Positions 48,843-57,644 of a stretch of DNA of 64,000 nt are shown piece by piece. The DNA is taken from the NCBI RefSeq assembly GCF_016863295.1, contig NZ_BOOP01000023.1:177606-241605 (forward strand), given 5' to 3'. The position numbers and the translations under genes are program-made. This DNA is from Planotetraspora phitsanulokensis. GTDB lineage: Bacteria > Actinomycetota > Actinomycetes > Streptosporangiales > Streptosporangiaceae. The notes beneath the pieces were generated by a model. The model ran no database searches, was not told where the DNA came from, and saw nothing but the letters and a program-made list of their open reading frames with translations. Numbering within the stretch: the stretch's first letter is position 1; the number at the start of each line of letters is the position of its first letter.

Positions 48843-48944
48843 AGTTTCTCCTGTTAGTGGGGATTCACTTGCAGGCTATGGAGAGCGGCCCGGACAATCC
48901 ATACGAGAAAGTCCGATTTACCTGAGCGATCGTCCGGAGATCCC

Positions 48945-49904
48945 GTGGATGCCCTGTCCCACGTCCTGTCCCTGCTGAACGTCGAGAGCGCCGCGCCCTC
49001 CCGCTTCGAGGTGGGCGGACCGTGGGCGTTGAGGTTCCCGGGGGGCTACCGGCACGCGAAGTTCGGCGTGGTGCTGAGCGGCTCCTGCTGGATCTCGCCG
49101 CAGGGCGCCGAGGCCGCGCACCTGCGGCAGGGGGACTGCTGGATGGTCACCAGCGGTGAACCGTACGTCATGTCCAGCGACCTCGAGACCAGGGCCGTCG
49201 AGGCGGTGCCGGTGTTCCTGGCCGCCGAGAGCCGCGACTGCGTCCGCTACGGGGACGCGGACGTCGACACCGTCCTCTTCGGCGGGGCCCTCACCTTCGA
49301 CGACGGCAACGCCAGGCTGCTCCTCGACGTGCTGCCGCCGCTGGTGCACGTCCCCGCGTCATCCGATCAGGCGGAGGTCCTGCACATGGCGATGCGGCTG
49401 CTCAACCAGGAGACGGCCGCGCCCGCACTCGGCTCCGCCTTCATGACCGAACGCATCGTCCACATGGTGTTCGTGCAGGCCCTGCGCACCTACGCGACCA
49501 CGATGGCGGCCGACAGCGGGTCGCCCGGCGGCTGGCTCAGCGCCCTGTTCGATCCCCAGATCGGGGGCGCGCTGCGGCTGATGCACGAGGACGCCGGGCG
49601 CAAGTGGACGGTCGACGGCCTCGCCACCTCCGTGGGCATGTCACGGTCGACGTTCGCGGAGAAGTTCAAGACCGCAGTCGGCTCCACCCCGCTCGACTAC
49701 CTCATGCGCTGGCGCATGCACGCGGCCGGGCGGGAGTTGCGCGAGACCGACCGGACCGTGCACGCGGTCGCCGGGAACTGGGGGTACGGCTCGGAGAGCT
49801 CCTTCAGCAACGCGTTCAAACGGGTCATGGGCGCCTCGCCCCGTGCCTACCGGAGCAGGGACGCGTCCAGGTCGTCGGTGTCGGGCAGTCCGTACCACTC
49901 CTGA
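48945..49904 (+). CDS. AraC-family regulator with N-terminal cupin domain
   Basis: Regulator of 319 residues. The N-terminal AraC_binding_2/cupin_6-type sensor starts DALSHVLSLLNVESAAPSRFEVGGPW and includes LRQGDCWMVTSGEPY. The C-terminal double helix-turn-helix is WTVDGLATSVGMSRSTFAEKF and GYGSESSFSNAFKRVMGASPRAYR. GTG 48945 has GGAGA 5 bp before it. It is divergent from the aldo/keto reductase and its 3' end overlaps the convergent lactonase gene by 58 bp. It probably controls the divergent reductase. Confidence 0.9.
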   Translation: MDALSHVLSLLNVESAAPSRFEVGGPWALRFPGGYRHAKFGVVLSGSCWISPQGAEAAHLRQGDCWMVTSGEPYVMSSDLETRAVEAVPVFLAAESRDCVRYGDADVDTVLFGGALTFDDGNARLLLDVLPPLVHVPASSDQAEVLHMAMRLLNQETAAPALGSAFMTERIVHMVFVQALRTYATTMAADSGSPGGWLSALFDPQIGGALRLMHEDAGRKWTVDGLATSVGMSRSTFAEKFKTAVGSTPLDYLMRWRMHAAGRELRETDRTVHAVAGNWGYGSESSFSNAFKRVMGASPRAYRSRDASRSSVSGSPYHS

Positions 49905-50719
49905 GCGGTGCCGCCGAAGACCCGCGCGCGCTCCGCCTCGGACAGGCCCGACGTGAGCTCACCCGCAAGCTCGACCACCTGCGCGTACGACGCGGCGAGC
50001 TCGCACACCGGCCAGTCGGAGCCGAACATCACCCGGTCGGGGCCGAAGGAGTCCAGGATGCGCTCCGCGTACGGCGCGAACTGCGGGGTCTCCCAGTCGG
50101 TCCACGACGCCTCGGTCACCAGCCCGGAGAGCTTGCACGCGACGTTCGGCAGCGTGGCCAGCTCGGCGAGCCCGCCCGCCCACGGCTCGAGTTCGCCGGA
50201 GGCGATCGGCGGCTTGGCCGCGTGGTCGAGCACGAAACGCAGGTCGGGCAGCTCGCGCGCCGCCGACAGGGCCGCCGGAATCTGCGGCACGAGCACGAGC
50301 AGGTCGTAGGCGAGGCCCGCCGCGGCGGCCGCGCGCAGCCCCGCGCGGACGTCGGCACGGGCGATCCACTCGGGGTCGGGTTCGTCCTGCACCTGGTGCC
50401 TGAGGCCGACGAGCAGCTCTCCCCCCGCCGCCGCGCGCAGCCGCTCCACCTGGCCGGTGACGTCTGCGGTGAGGTCGGCCCATCCGACGACGCCGGCGAT
50501 CAGTCCGTCCGACCGGCCGGCGGTGCCCAGGAACTCCGCCGTTTCGTCGAGGTCGGAGACGGTCTGCACGAGGACCGTCCCGCTCACCCCGGCGGCGGAC
50601 GTCTCCCGCCTGAGGTCCTCCAGCCCGTACGGCCTGCGCACCGGCGCGAGGGCGTCGCCCGCCATCCAGGGGTACGAGCGGCGGGAGGGGTCCCAGAGGT
50701 GGTGGTGCGCGTCGATCAC
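49847..50719 (-). CDS. L-fuconolactonase-like amidohydrolase
   Basis: Amidohydrolase-2 family TIM barrel of 290 residues (COG3618), which includes L-fuconolactone and L-rhamnono-lactone hydrolases. Motifs are IDAHHHLWDPSRRSYPWM (HxH metal site), GLRHQVQDEPDPEW, RFVLDHAAKPPI (His) and DRVMFGSDWPVC (Asp). GTG 50719 follows AAGGAG at good spacing and starts right at the conserved IDAHHH. It is the last gene of the L-fucose operon and opens the lactone made by the dehydrogenase. Its 3' end overlaps the convergent AraC gene by 58 bp. Confidence 0.88.
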   Translation of the reverse strand: MIDAHHHLWDPSRRSYPWMAGDALAPVRRPYGLEDLRRETSAAGVSGTVLVQTVSDLDETAEFLGTAGRSDGLIAGVVGWADLTADVTGQVERLRAAAGGELLVGLRHQVQDEPDPEWIARADVRAGLRAAAAAGLAYDLLVLVPQIPAALSAARELPDLRFVLDHAAKPPIASGELEPWAGGLAELATLPNVACKLSGLVTEASWTDWETPQFAPYAERILDSFGPDRVMFGSDWPVCELAASYAQVVELAGELTSGLSEAERARVFGGTAQEWYGLPDTDDLDASLLR

Positions 50720-50742
50720 GTCACGTCTCCTTGTCGTCGTCC

Positions 50743-50755
50743 GTGCATGATCACG
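50743..50755 (-). repeat. Single GTGATCATGCAC repeat copy
   Basis: GTGCATGATCACG, reverse orientation. Its minus-strand context CCAGTTCGTGATCATGCAC (19 bases) is identical to the third copy at 32628-32646. It lies between two genes of the L-fucose operon, 23 bp before the lactonase start. Confidence 0.75.
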
Positions 50756-50794
50756 AACTGGCTCTCTCCGGGTCAAGGGGAATCGAGCGCGGAA

Positions 50795-51709
50795 TCACAC
50801 GGACAGGAGGTCGGCCCAGAGGTCTTCGGGAATGGGGAGATCGGTCAGGGCCGCGTTCTGCTCGACCTCCCCGGCCGAGCGCATGCCCACGATGACCGAG
50901 GCCACCGCGGGATGCCTGAGCGGAAACGCCAGGGCCGCCTGCGGCAGCGTGACACCGTGCCGCTCGCACACCCGGGCCATCTCCCTGGCCCGCTCCAGCA
51001 GTTCCGCGGGGGCGGGCGCGTAGTCGTAGGTGCCGGCGGGGTCGTGGGTGGCCAGCAGTCCGCTGTTGAACGCTCCCCCGACGAAGACGGTCACCCCGCG
51101 GTCCAGGCACAGCGGCAGGAGTTCCTCCTCGCCCGACCGGTCGAGCAGCGAGTAGCGCCCGGCGAGCAGCACCACGTCGATGTCGGTCTCCCTGACGAGG
51201 TCGCAGAGCATCCGCGTCTGGTTCATCCCGGCGCCGATCGCCTTGACGACGCCCTCGGCGCGCAACTCGGCCAGGGCGGGATACGCCTCGGAGAGGGCTT
51301 CCTTGTAGTGCGAGTCCGGGTCGTGGATGAGGGCGATGTCGACCGAGTCGAGCCCGAGACGCTCGAGGGACTCCTCCAGCGAACGCCGCACGCCGTCGCG
51401 GGAGAAGTCCCAGACGCGCCTGTGGGTCGCGGGCACGTCGAAGCCCTGGTCGTCGCGCCCGCCGTCGGCGTTCGGCACGAGCAACCGGCCCACCTTCGTG
51501 GAGACGACGTAGTCCTCCCGCGGCCGGCCGCGCAGCGCCGCGCCGAGCCGCCGCTCCGACAGGCCCAGGCCGTAATGGGGGGCGGTGTCGAAGTAGCGGA
51601 TGCCGGCGTCCCACGCCGCGTCGATCGCGGCGGTCGCCTCCTCGTCCGAGAGGGCCGCGTAGAGGTTGCCGATCGGCGCGGAGCCGAATCCGTAGGGGGT
51701 GACGTTCAT
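50795..51709 (-). CDS. Aldo/keto reductase, probable L-fucose dehydrogenase
   Basis: AKR of 304 residues resembling D-threo-aldose/L-fucose 1-dehydrogenases and pyridoxal 4-dehydrogenase. Motifs are MNVTPYGFGSAPIGNLYAAL, IRYFDTAPHYGLGLSERRLG (Asp, Tyr), VVSTKVGRLL (Lys), DIALIHDPDSH (His) and VIVGMRSAGEVEQN. In the pathway it would oxidise L-fucopyranose to L-fuconolactone. ATG 51709 overlaps the mutarotase stop by 4 bp (ATGA). Assignment as L-fucose dehydrogenase rests on the operon, because the family also takes other aldoses. Confidence 0.87.
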   Translation of the reverse strand: MNVTPYGFGSAPIGNLYAALSDEEATAAIDAAWDAGIRYFDTAPHYGLGLSERRLGAALRGRPREDYVVSTKVGRLLVPNADGGRDDQGFDVPATHRRVWDFSRDGVRRSLEESLERLGLDSVDIALIHDPDSHYKEALSEAYPALAELRAEGVVKAIGAGMNQTRMLCDLVRETDIDVVLLAGRYSLLDRSGEEELLPLCLDRGVTVFVGGAFNSGLLATHDPAGTYDYAPAPAELLERAREMARVCERHGVTLPQAALAFPLRHPAVASVIVGMRSAGEVEQNAALTDLPIPEDLWADLLSV

Positions 51710-52011
51710 GGGAGCTCCCACACCATGCGAAGGCCGGTCGCCTCCGGATCGAAGTCGCCGTCGAGCAGCGGATTGATGCGCGCCTGCCACGCCTGGTCGG
51801 CGGGGTTGTCCCGGAGGAACCGCTGAAGGCTCTCGTAGTCGTCGACCTCCACATAGTGGAACAGGTCGAGACCGTCACGCCAGATCCGCCAGGTGTGCAC
51901 GCCGCCCTCTCGCAGGGCGGCGTCCAGACCTTCCGGGATCACCGCGTGGACCCTCTCGTACTCCTCGACGGCATCCGCCTTGAGCCGGGTGCGCAGCGCG
52001 ATCCTCTGCAT
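51706..52011 (-). CDS. L-rhamnose/L-fucose mutarotase (RhaM/FucU-like, DUF718)
   Basis: Small alpha/beta-barrel dimer protein of 101 residues that interconverts sugar anomers. It begins MQRIALRTRLKADAVEEYER and has VHAVIPEGLDAALREGGVHTW, LFHYVEVDDYESLQRFL and PLLDGDFD, all typical of the L-rhamnose mutarotase family, which also acts on L-fucose. In this operon it would provide the anomer used by the dehydrogenase. It overlaps the next gene by 4 bp and lies 14 bp after the SDR gene. Confidence 0.92.
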   Translation of the reverse strand: MQRIALRTRLKADAVEEYERVHAVIPEGLDAALREGGVHTWRIWRDGLDLFHYVEVDDYESLQRFLRDNPADQAWQARINPLLDGDFDPEATGLRMVWELP

Positions 52012-52025
52012 GGGCGAACTCCCTG

Positions 52026-52778
52026 TCAGTTCGATCGGGGCCGGAGGCGCAGGCCCTGCATGCCGCCGTCGACGGCGAGGGCCGTCCCGGTGGTGGCTGA
52101 GCTGAGCGGACTGGCCAGGTGGGCGATGGCGTGTGCGATCTCCTGCGCGCTCACCAGCCGCCCCATCGGCTGGCGCTGCTCCAGCGCGGCACGCTCGGCC
52201 ATCGGGTCGGACGCGGCGTCGAGCAGCCGGCCGACCCACGGGGTGTCCGCCGTGCCCGGGTTGACGCAGTTGACCCGAATGCCGTCCTCGATGTGGTCTG
52301 CCGCCATCGCGAGGGTCAACGACAGTACGGCGCCCTTGCTGGCGCTGTAGAGCGCGCGATTCGGCAGCCCGGCCGTCGCGGCGATGGAGCACGTGTTGAC
52401 GATGGCCGCGTGACTCGACCGCCGCAGGTACGGCAGGGCCGCCCTGGCCACCCGGACCATGCCGACGACGTTGATGTCCAGGACCCGCAGCCACTCGTCG
52501 TCGGGGTTGTCCGCGATGGTGCCCGCGGCCCCGATCCCGGCGTTGTTGACGACGATGTCGAGCCCGCCGAAGTGCTCCGCCGCCGCGGCGACGGCCGTGC
52601 GGACGGACGCGTCGTCGGTGACGTCGGCCTTGAGCCCGAGGAACGGCTCGCCCGGCGGGTTGACGTCGAGGCAGGCCACGCGGGCGCCCCGCTCGGCCAG
52701 AAGCGTGGCCGTGGCGAGGCCGATTCCCGAGCCGCCTCCCGTCACGAGTGCGGACAGTCCATCGAATTCGGTGCTCAT
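52026..52778 (-). CDS. SDR, probable 2-keto-3-deoxy-L-fuconate dehydrogenase
   Basis: Classical short-chain dehydrogenase of 250 residues. The NAD site is ALVTGGGSGIGLATATLLAE with Asp in VACLDVN, which favours NAD over NADP. NNAGIG and the catalytic SIAATAGLPNRALYSASKGA (Ser, Tyr, Lys) are intact. The neighbours suggest oxidation of the C4 hydroxyl of 2-keto-3-deoxy-L-fuconate to 2,4-diketo-3-deoxy-L-fuconate, as in the Xanthomonas L-fucose pathway. It lies 34 bp after the dehydratase gene. Confidence 0.88.
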   Translation of the reverse strand: MSTEFDGLSALVTGGGSGIGLATATLLAERGARVACLDVNPPGEPFLGLKADVTDDASVRTAVAAAAEHFGGLDIVVNNAGIGAAGTIADNPDDEWLRVLDINVVGMVRVARAALPYLRRSSHAAIVNTCSIAATAGLPNRALYSASKGAVLSLTLAMAADHIEDGIRVNCVNPGTADTPWVGRLLDAASDPMAERAALEQRQPMGRLVSAQEIAHAIAHLASPLSSATTGTALAVDGGMQGLRLRPRSN

Positions 52779-52812
52779 CGGTCACATTCCTGACGTGAGT
52801 GGGCTGCGCGGC

Positions 52813-54123
52813 TCATGCGGATCTCCAGACGGGCCCGTCGGGGAACGAGTATGCCGCGATCGACTCGGGCCGCATGGTGGCGCTGAAGCCGGGCTCGAGC
52901 GGCGCCCGGTAGGCACCGTTCTCGATCACCACGGGCGTCACGAAGTGCTCGTGCAGGTGATCGACGTATTCGATGACCCGGTCGTCCATGGATCCGCTGA
53001 CCGCGACGTAGTCGAACATCGACAGGTGCTGGACCAGCTCGCACAGGCCGACGCCGCCGGCGTGCGGGCAGACCGGGACGCCGAACTTGGCCGCGAGCAG
53101 GAGGATCGCGATGTTCTCGTTCACCCCGGCGACGCGGGCGGCGTCCAGCTGGACATAGGACAGCGCGCCTGCCTGGAGCAGCTGCTTGAAGATCACCCGG
53201 TTCTGCACATGCTCGCCCGTCGCCACCTTGATGGGCGCGATCTCACGGGCGATGGCGGCGTGGCCCAGCACGTCGTCGGGGCTCGTGGGCTCCTCCACCC
53301 ACCACGGGTGGAACTCGGCGAGCGCGCCCACCCAGGCGACGGCCGCGCCGACGTCCCACCGCTGGTTGGCATCGACGGCGATCCGGAAGTCGGGGCCGCA
53401 GACCTCGCGGGCGATCCGCATGCGGCGGATGTCGTCGTCGAGGTCGGCGCCGACCTTCAGCTTGATCTGCGTGAAGCCGTCCTGGATGGCCTCCTTGCAG
53501 AGGCGGCGCAGCTTGTCGTCGCTGTAGCCCAGCCAGCCGGGCGACGTGGTGTAGGCGGGGTAGCCGCTCGCCTTGAGCCGCTCGACGCGCTCGGCGCGTC
53601 CCGGCTCGGCGGCGCGGAGGATGGCCAGGGCCTCCTCGCGCGTGAGGGCGTCGGAGAGATAGCGGAAGTCGACGAGGTCGACGATCTCCTCGGGCGACAA
53701 CTCGCTCAGCAGGAGCCAGAGCGGCTTGCCCTCCCGCTTGGCCTTGAGGTCCCACAGGGCGTTGACGACCGCGGAGATCGCCATGTGCATGACGCCCTTC
53801 TCCGGGCCGAGCCAGCGCAGCTGCGAGTCGCCCACCATGTCCCGGTACAGCGCGCCGATGTCGTCGACGCTCCGGCCGAGGACGTACGGCTCCAGCGCCT
53901 TGATGGCGGCGGTCTGCACGTCGTTGCCGCGGCCGATCGTGAAGGCGAACCCGTGCCCTTCGTGGTCGCCGTCACGCAACACGACGTAGGCCGCCGAGTA
54001 GTCGGGATCGGGATTCATCGCGTCCGAGCCGTCGAGCTCCCTCGAGGTCGGGAAACGGATGTCGTGGGTCTCCATCGCGGTGATCACGGAGGACCCCCTT
54101 GCGACGACCTGCTCGGCCGTCAT
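52813..54123 (-). CDS. fucD: L-fuconate dehydratase
   Basis: Enolase-superfamily dehydratase of 436 residues, the usual L-fuconate dehydratase length. It shows [20 protein letters not shown] and [27 protein letters not shown] near the start, [11 protein letters not shown] (KxK base), [23 protein letters not shown] and [11 protein letters not shown] (metal Asp/Glu/Glu) and [15 protein letters not shown] (His base). The N-terminal [17 protein letters not shown] segment is characteristic of FucD. ATG 54123 overlaps the hydrolase stop by 4 bp; GTG 54087 is a shorter option. It dehydrates L-fuconate to 2-keto-3-deoxy-L-fuconate. Confidence 0.95.
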   Translation of the reverse strand: MTAEQVVARGSSVITAMETHDIRFPTSRELDGSDAMNPDPDYSAAYVVLRDGDHEGHGFAFTIGRGNDVQTAAIKALEPYVLGRSVDDIGALYRDMVGDSQLRWLGPEKGVMHMAISAVVNALWDLKAKREGKPLWLLLSELSPEEIVDLVDFRYLSDALTREEALAILRAAEPGRAERVERLKASGYPAYTTSPGWLGYSDDKLRRLCKEAIQDGFTQIKLKVGADLDDDIRRMRIAREVCGPDFRIAVDANQRWDVGAAVAWVGALAEFHPWWVEEPTSPDDVLGHAAIAREIAPIKVATGEHVQNRVIFKQLLQAGALSYVQLDAARVAGVNENIAILLLAAKFGVPVCPHAGGVGLCELVQHLSMFDYVAVSGSMDDRVIEYVDHLHEHFVTPVVIENGAYRAPLEPGFSATMRPESIAAYSFPDGPVWRSA

Positions 54124-54977
54124 GCCTGGCCGACCGGCTGGCGCTGGCGTCCCAGACCGTCGATCTCGAGCTCCATGACGTCGCCCTCCCGCAGGTACGG
54201 GTGATCGGGCATGCCGAGGGCGACCCCCGCCGGCGTACCGGTGTTGATCACGTCGCCGGGCTCGAGGACCATGAACCAGCTCAGGTAACGGATGACCTCG
54301 GCCACCCCGAAGATCATGTTCTTGCTGTCGCCGTCCTGGCGGAGCTCGCCGTTGACCCACAGCCGCATGCCCAGGCTCTGGGGGTCGGCGACCTCGTCGG
54401 CCGTCACCAGCCACGGGCCGAGCGGGTTGAAGGTCTCGCACGACTTGCCCTTGTCCCACTGGCCGCCCCGCTCGAGCTGGAACTCCCGCTCGGAGACGTC
54501 ATTGGAGATCGCGTAACCCGCGATCAGGGCGAGGGCGTCCTCGTGGGATTCGAGGTAGCGTGCGGTCTTGCCGATCACGACGGCGAGCTCGACCTCCCAG
54601 TCGGTCTTGACGCTTTTCCGCGGGACCAGCACCTCGTCAAAAGGTCCGACGACTGTGTTCGGCGCCTTCATGAAGACGACGGGCTCCTCCGGGATGGCCG
54701 CACCGGATTCCGCGGCGTGGTCGCGGAAGTTGAGGCCGATGCAGACGACCTTCTCCGGCCGGGCGACGGGCGCCCCGATCCTCAGGCCCTCGGTGTCGAC
54801 GACGGGCAGGTCGCCTCCGGCGAGCGCGGCACGGACCCGATCAAGGCCGCCACCGGCCAGGAACCGCCCGTCGATGTCCGCGCCATCGAGCACGCCGGTC
54901 AGGTCGCGCACACGGCCTTCGCCGTCCAGCACGGCCGGACGCTCCTCACCCATGGCACCAACGCGGAGCAGCTTCAC
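54120..54977 (-). CDS. FAH-family hydrolase, probable 2,4-diketo-3-deoxy-L-fuconate hydrolase
   Basis: Fumarylacetoacetase-fold protein of 285 residues, first gene of the L-fucose operon. It has [52 protein letters not shown] (metal acids), [20 protein letters not shown] and [12 protein letters not shown]. It would cleave the diketo acid to pyruvate and L-lactate. GTG 54977 ([20 protein letters not shown]) is the usual family start; the ATG at 54989 would add four residues, and a repressor-like palindrome ends right before it. Its stop overlaps fucD. Confidence 0.88.
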   Translation of the reverse strand: MKLLRVGAMGEERPAVLDGEGRVRDLTGVLDGADIDGRFLAGGGLDRVRAALAGGDLPVVDTEGLRIGAPVARPEKVVCIGLNFRDHAAESGAAIPEEPVVFMKAPNTVVGPFDEVLVPRKSVKTDWEVELAVVIGKTARYLESHEDALALIAGYAISNDVSEREFQLERGGQWDKGKSCETFNPLGPWLVTADEVADPQSLGMRLWVNGELRQDGDSKNMIFGVAEVIRYLSWFMVLEPGDVINTGTPAGVALGMPDHPYLREGDVMELEIDGLGRQRQPVGQA

Positions 54978-54989
54978 AAGGGCCCCCAT

Positions 54990-55000
54990 ACATCCGATGT
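54990..55000 (-). promoter_or_regulatory. GntR-type operator core at the head of the L-fucose operon
   Basis: The minus strand reads ACATCGGATGT, identical to the 11-bp centre of the palindrome at 47060-47086. It ends 13 bp upstream of the GTG start of the first operon gene, a position that would block transcription or translation start. Confidence 0.7.
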
Positions 55001-55059
55001 TTTCTCAAGGAGAAGATTTCCCGACGGCTGAGGCCGATGTCAAGTGCGAGGCGCCATAC

Positions 55060-55070
55060 ACATCCGATGA
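55060..55070 (-). promoter_or_regulatory. Second, partial GntR-type operator
   Basis: Plus strand ACATCCGATGA matches the operator core at 10 of 11 positions and shares the flank CATACA/CATAC with the copy 70 bp away. Two sites at this spacing could allow cooperative binding. Confidence 0.5.
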
Positions 55071-55144
55071 CCTGCGCTTGCAGGCGCTTCATGTCACCCC
55101 GTGGCCACCCCGGCCACACCTTGACGTACGATCCGGAGCCGTAA

Positions 55145-55158
55145 TAGAACACGTTTCA
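55145..55158 (+). promoter_or_regulatory. KstR-like operator upstream of the P450 gene
   Basis: TAGAACACGTTTCA matches TnnAACnnGTTnnA fully, 74 bp before the P450 ATG. Confidence 0.7.
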
Positions 55159-55231
55159 GTAAGAGGTTCGTGTGCGGCTGGTATAAACGATCTTCCAGCC
55201 CCCGGCCTCACCCTCGACACTAGGTGGTCCC

Positions 55232-56431
55232 ATGGATATCAACCTCGTCGACCAGGACCACTACGCGAGCAAGGGGGCGCCGCACGACCAGCTCCGCTGG
55301 CTGCGCGCGAACGCTCCGGTCTTCTGGCACGAGGGGGACGCCGAGCGCGGCTGGCCCGGGTTCTGGGCGCTCACCAAGCACGAGGACGTCGTCCACGTCT
55401 CCCGGCACTCCGACCTCTTCTCCTCCGCGGCGAAGCTCGCCCTGTTCGACGAGATGCCGGAGGAGCAGCGCGATCTCCAGCGCATGATGATGCTCAACCA
55501 GGACCCGCCGGAGCACACCCGGCGGCGCTCGCTGGTCAACCGCGGATTCACCCCGCGCGCGATCAGCAAGCTCGAGGAGCACATCAGGGAGATCTGCCAC
55601 CAGCTCGTGGACGAGGCGAGGGACAAGCCCGAGGCCGACTTCGTCAGGGACTTCGCGGCCCCGCTTCCGCTCTACGTGATCTGTGAGCTGCTCGGCGCGC
55701 CGCTCGAGGACCGGGACAAGATCTTCGAGTGGTCCAACCGCATGATCGGCGCCCAGGACCCCGACTACGCCGACCCGGACGAGGGCCAGAACGCCGCCAT
55801 GGAGGTCTACGCGTACGCCAACGAGCTGGCCGCGGCCCGCAAGGACGACCCCCAGGACGACATCGTCACCAAGCTCCTCCAGCCGGCCGAGAACGGCGAG
55901 GTGCTGAGCGTGGACGAGTTCGACCTGTTCGTGCTGCTCCTGGTCGTGGCGGGCAACGAGACCACCAGGAACGCGGCGTCCGGCGGAATGCTCGCCCTCT
56001 TCGAGAACCCCGAGCAGTGGGCCAGGCTGGTGGCGGACCGCACGCTGGCCGGCCCCGCCGCCGACGAGATCGTCCGGTGGGTCTCGCCGGTCAACCTCTT
56101 CCGGCGTACGGCCACGACGAACACGGTCGTCCGCGACCAGGAGATCGCCGAGGGCGACAAGGTGGTCGTCTTCTACACCTCGGCCAACCGGGACGAGGAC
56201 GTGTTCCAGAACCCGGACGTCTTCGACATCGGCCGGACCCCCAACCCGCAGATCGGGTTCGGCGGCGGCGGCGCCCACTTCTGCCTCGGCAACCACCTGG
56301 CCAAGCTGGAGCTGAGGGTGCTCTTCGAGGTCCTGTCGGAGCGGATTCCCACCCTCCAGCAGGCCGGCGAGGCCACCCGCCTGCGGTCCAGCTTCATCAA
56401 CGGCATCAAGACCCTCCCCGTCACCCTCTGA
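55232..56431 (+). CDS. Cytochrome P450, CYP125/CYP142-like steroid C26-hydroxylase candidate
   Basis: Cytosolic class I P450 of 399 residues. The I-helix is LLLVVAGNETTRNAASGGML, the ExxR pair is in DEIVRW, and the heme loop is FGGGGAHFCLGNHLAKLEL with the Cys ligand. Segments SRHSDLFSS, QRMMMLNQDPPEHTRRRSLV, NRGFTPRAISKLEEH, PDYADPDEGQNAA and TSANRDEDVFQNPDVFDIGR resemble CYP125 and CYP142, which oxidise the cholesterol side chain end. A KstR-like site upstream and the igr-like operon nearby agree with this. ATG 55232 follows AGGTGG. Electrons could come from the ferredoxin at 62475. Confidence 0.88.
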   Translation: MDINLVDQDHYASKGAPHDQLRWLRANAPVFWHEGDAERGWPGFWALTKHEDVVHVSRHSDLFSSAAKLALFDEMPEEQRDLQRMMMLNQDPPEHTRRRSLVNRGFTPRAISKLEEHIREICHQLVDEARDKPEADFVRDFAAPLPLYVICELLGAPLEDRDKIFEWSNRMIGAQDPDYADPDEGQNAAMEVYAYANELAAARKDDPQDDIVTKLLQPAENGEVLSVDEFDLFVLLLVVAGNETTRNAASGGMLALFENPEQWARLVADRTLAGPAADEIVRWVSPVNLFRRTATTNTVVRDQEIAEGDKVVVFYTSANRDEDVFQNPDVFDIGRTPNPQIGFGGGGAHFCLGNHLAKLELRVLFEVLSERIPTLQQAGEATRLRSSFINGIKTLPVTL

Positions 56432-56443
56432 TCCGCCCCTTGG

Positions 56444-56516
56444 GCGTGATCACGCAGAGGTTTGGCGAGGTGCTCGTCGACCTGCACCTACCCTGGGGCG
56501 TGATCACGCCCCAGGG
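56444..56516 (+). repeat. Two TGATCACGC repeat copies 54 bp apart
   Basis: GCGTGATCACGCAGAGG at 56444 and GGCGTGATCACGCC at 56497. The first unit matches the unit at 32580-32632 at 37 of 53 positions, including the block CGACCTGnACCT, which shows that the whole unit, not only the core, is repeated. Confidence 0.85.
56491..56516. terminator. 26-bp perfect palindrome between convergent genes
   Basis: CCCTGGGGCGTGA followed directly by TCACGCCCCAGGG, with no spacer. It lies in the 89-bp gap between the P450 stop and the gmd stop. It may end transcription in both directions or bind a dimeric protein; no T-run is present. Confidence 0.55.
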
Positions 56517-56520
56517 GGCG

Positions 56521-57546
56521 TCAGGGCCAGGAGGAGTCGTGATCCGGGTCGTGGCCGTCCGCCAACAGACGCAGATCCGCCTCGACCATCATCGTGACGA
56601 GCTCCTCGAACGACACCGTCGGCTCCCAGCCGAGCTGGGTCCTGGCCTTCTTCGGATCCGCGCACAGCAGGTCGACCTCCGCCGGCCGGTGCAGGGTCTG
56701 GTCGCAGATCACGTGCTGCTCCCAGTCCAGCCCGGCGGCCGTGAACGCGGCCTCCACCAGTTCCCGTACGGACCTCGTCCGCCCGGTGCCGATCACGTAG
56801 TCCTCGGGCTCGTCCGCGCCCAGCATGAGGTGCATGGCCCGGGCGTAGTCGCCCGCGTATCCCCAGTCGCGCCGCGCCTCCAGATTGCCCAGGCGCAGTT
56901 CGGCGGCGAGGCCGAGCTTGATCCGCGCGACTCCGAGGGTCACCTTCCTGGTGACGAACTCGGCGCCTCGCCGCGGCGACTCGTGGTTGAAGAGGATGCC
57001 CGACACGGCGAACATCCCGTACGACTCGCGGTAGTTCTGGGTCAGGAAGTGCCCGTACGCCTTGGCGACGCCGTACGGCGAGCGGGGATGGAAGGGAGTG
57101 CTCTCGGTCTGCGGCGTCTCCCTGACCTGCCCGAACATTTCAGACGACGAAGCCTGATAAAAGCGGATCTGGCCGGCGGCCGAGCCGAGTGACGCCGTGA
57201 TCCCCGAACACACCCGGATGGCCTCCAGCATCCGGAGCACGCCCATGCCGGTCACCTCGGCCGTGAGTTCGGCCTGCTCCCAGGACATCGGGACGAACGA
57301 GATGGCGCCCAGGTTGTAGACCTCGTCCGGCCGCACCTTCTCGACGGCCGAGATCAGCGAGCCCTGGTCGAGCAGGTCACCCCGGACGAGTCGCACATCC
57401 TGGAGGAGCTTCCGTACGCGCGACACGCGAGGGTTGGCCTGGCCGCGGACGAGGCCCCACACCTCGTACCCCTCACTGAGCAGGTGTTCGGCGAGATAGG
57501 AGCCGTCCTGACCGGTGATACCGGTTACAAGCGCGCGCTTGGCCAA
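56521..57546 (-). CDS. gmd: GDP-mannose 4,6-dehydratase
   Basis: Extended SDR of 341 residues that makes GDP-4-keto-6-deoxy-mannose, precursor of GDP-L-fucose, GDP-rhamnose and related sugars. Motifs are ALVTGITGQDGSYLAEHLL (NADP site), EVYNLGAISFVPMSWEQ, FYQASSSEMFGQVRETPQ, TPFHPRSPYGVAKAYGH (YxxxK) and FNHESPRRGAEFVTRKV. TTG 57546 follows GGAGGACCG. It is divergent from the GT4 gene. No fucose synthase or GDP-rhamnose reductase gene is in the window. Confidence 0.95.
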   Translation of the reverse strand: MAKRALVTGITGQDGSYLAEHLLSEGYEVWGLVRGQANPRVSRVRKLLQDVRLVRGDLLDQGSLISAVEKVRPDEVYNLGAISFVPMSWEQAELTAEVTGMGVLRMLEAIRVCSGITASLGSAAGQIRFYQASSSEMFGQVRETPQTESTPFHPRSPYGVAKAYGHFLTQNYRESYGMFAVSGILFNHESPRRGAEFVTRKVTLGVARIKLGLAAELRLGNLEARRDWGYAGDYARAMHLMLGADEPEDYVIGTGRTRSVRELVEAAFTAAGLDWEQHVICDQTLHRPAEVDLLCADPKKARTQLGWEPTVSFEELVTMMVEADLRLLADGHDPDHDSSWP

Positions 57547-57644
57547 CGGTCCTCCTCGCTGTGCCGACCCAGCCCGATGAGGGCTATAAGAGGCGAATGT
57601 ACCGCCCTGCCCGCCTCAGGATGCCATCCCCATCCGCCATTAGA

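Noticed and set aside
54080..54092. GTGATCACGGAGG in the fucD N-terminus
   Set aside because: Coding sequence without the unit pattern; treated as coincidence.
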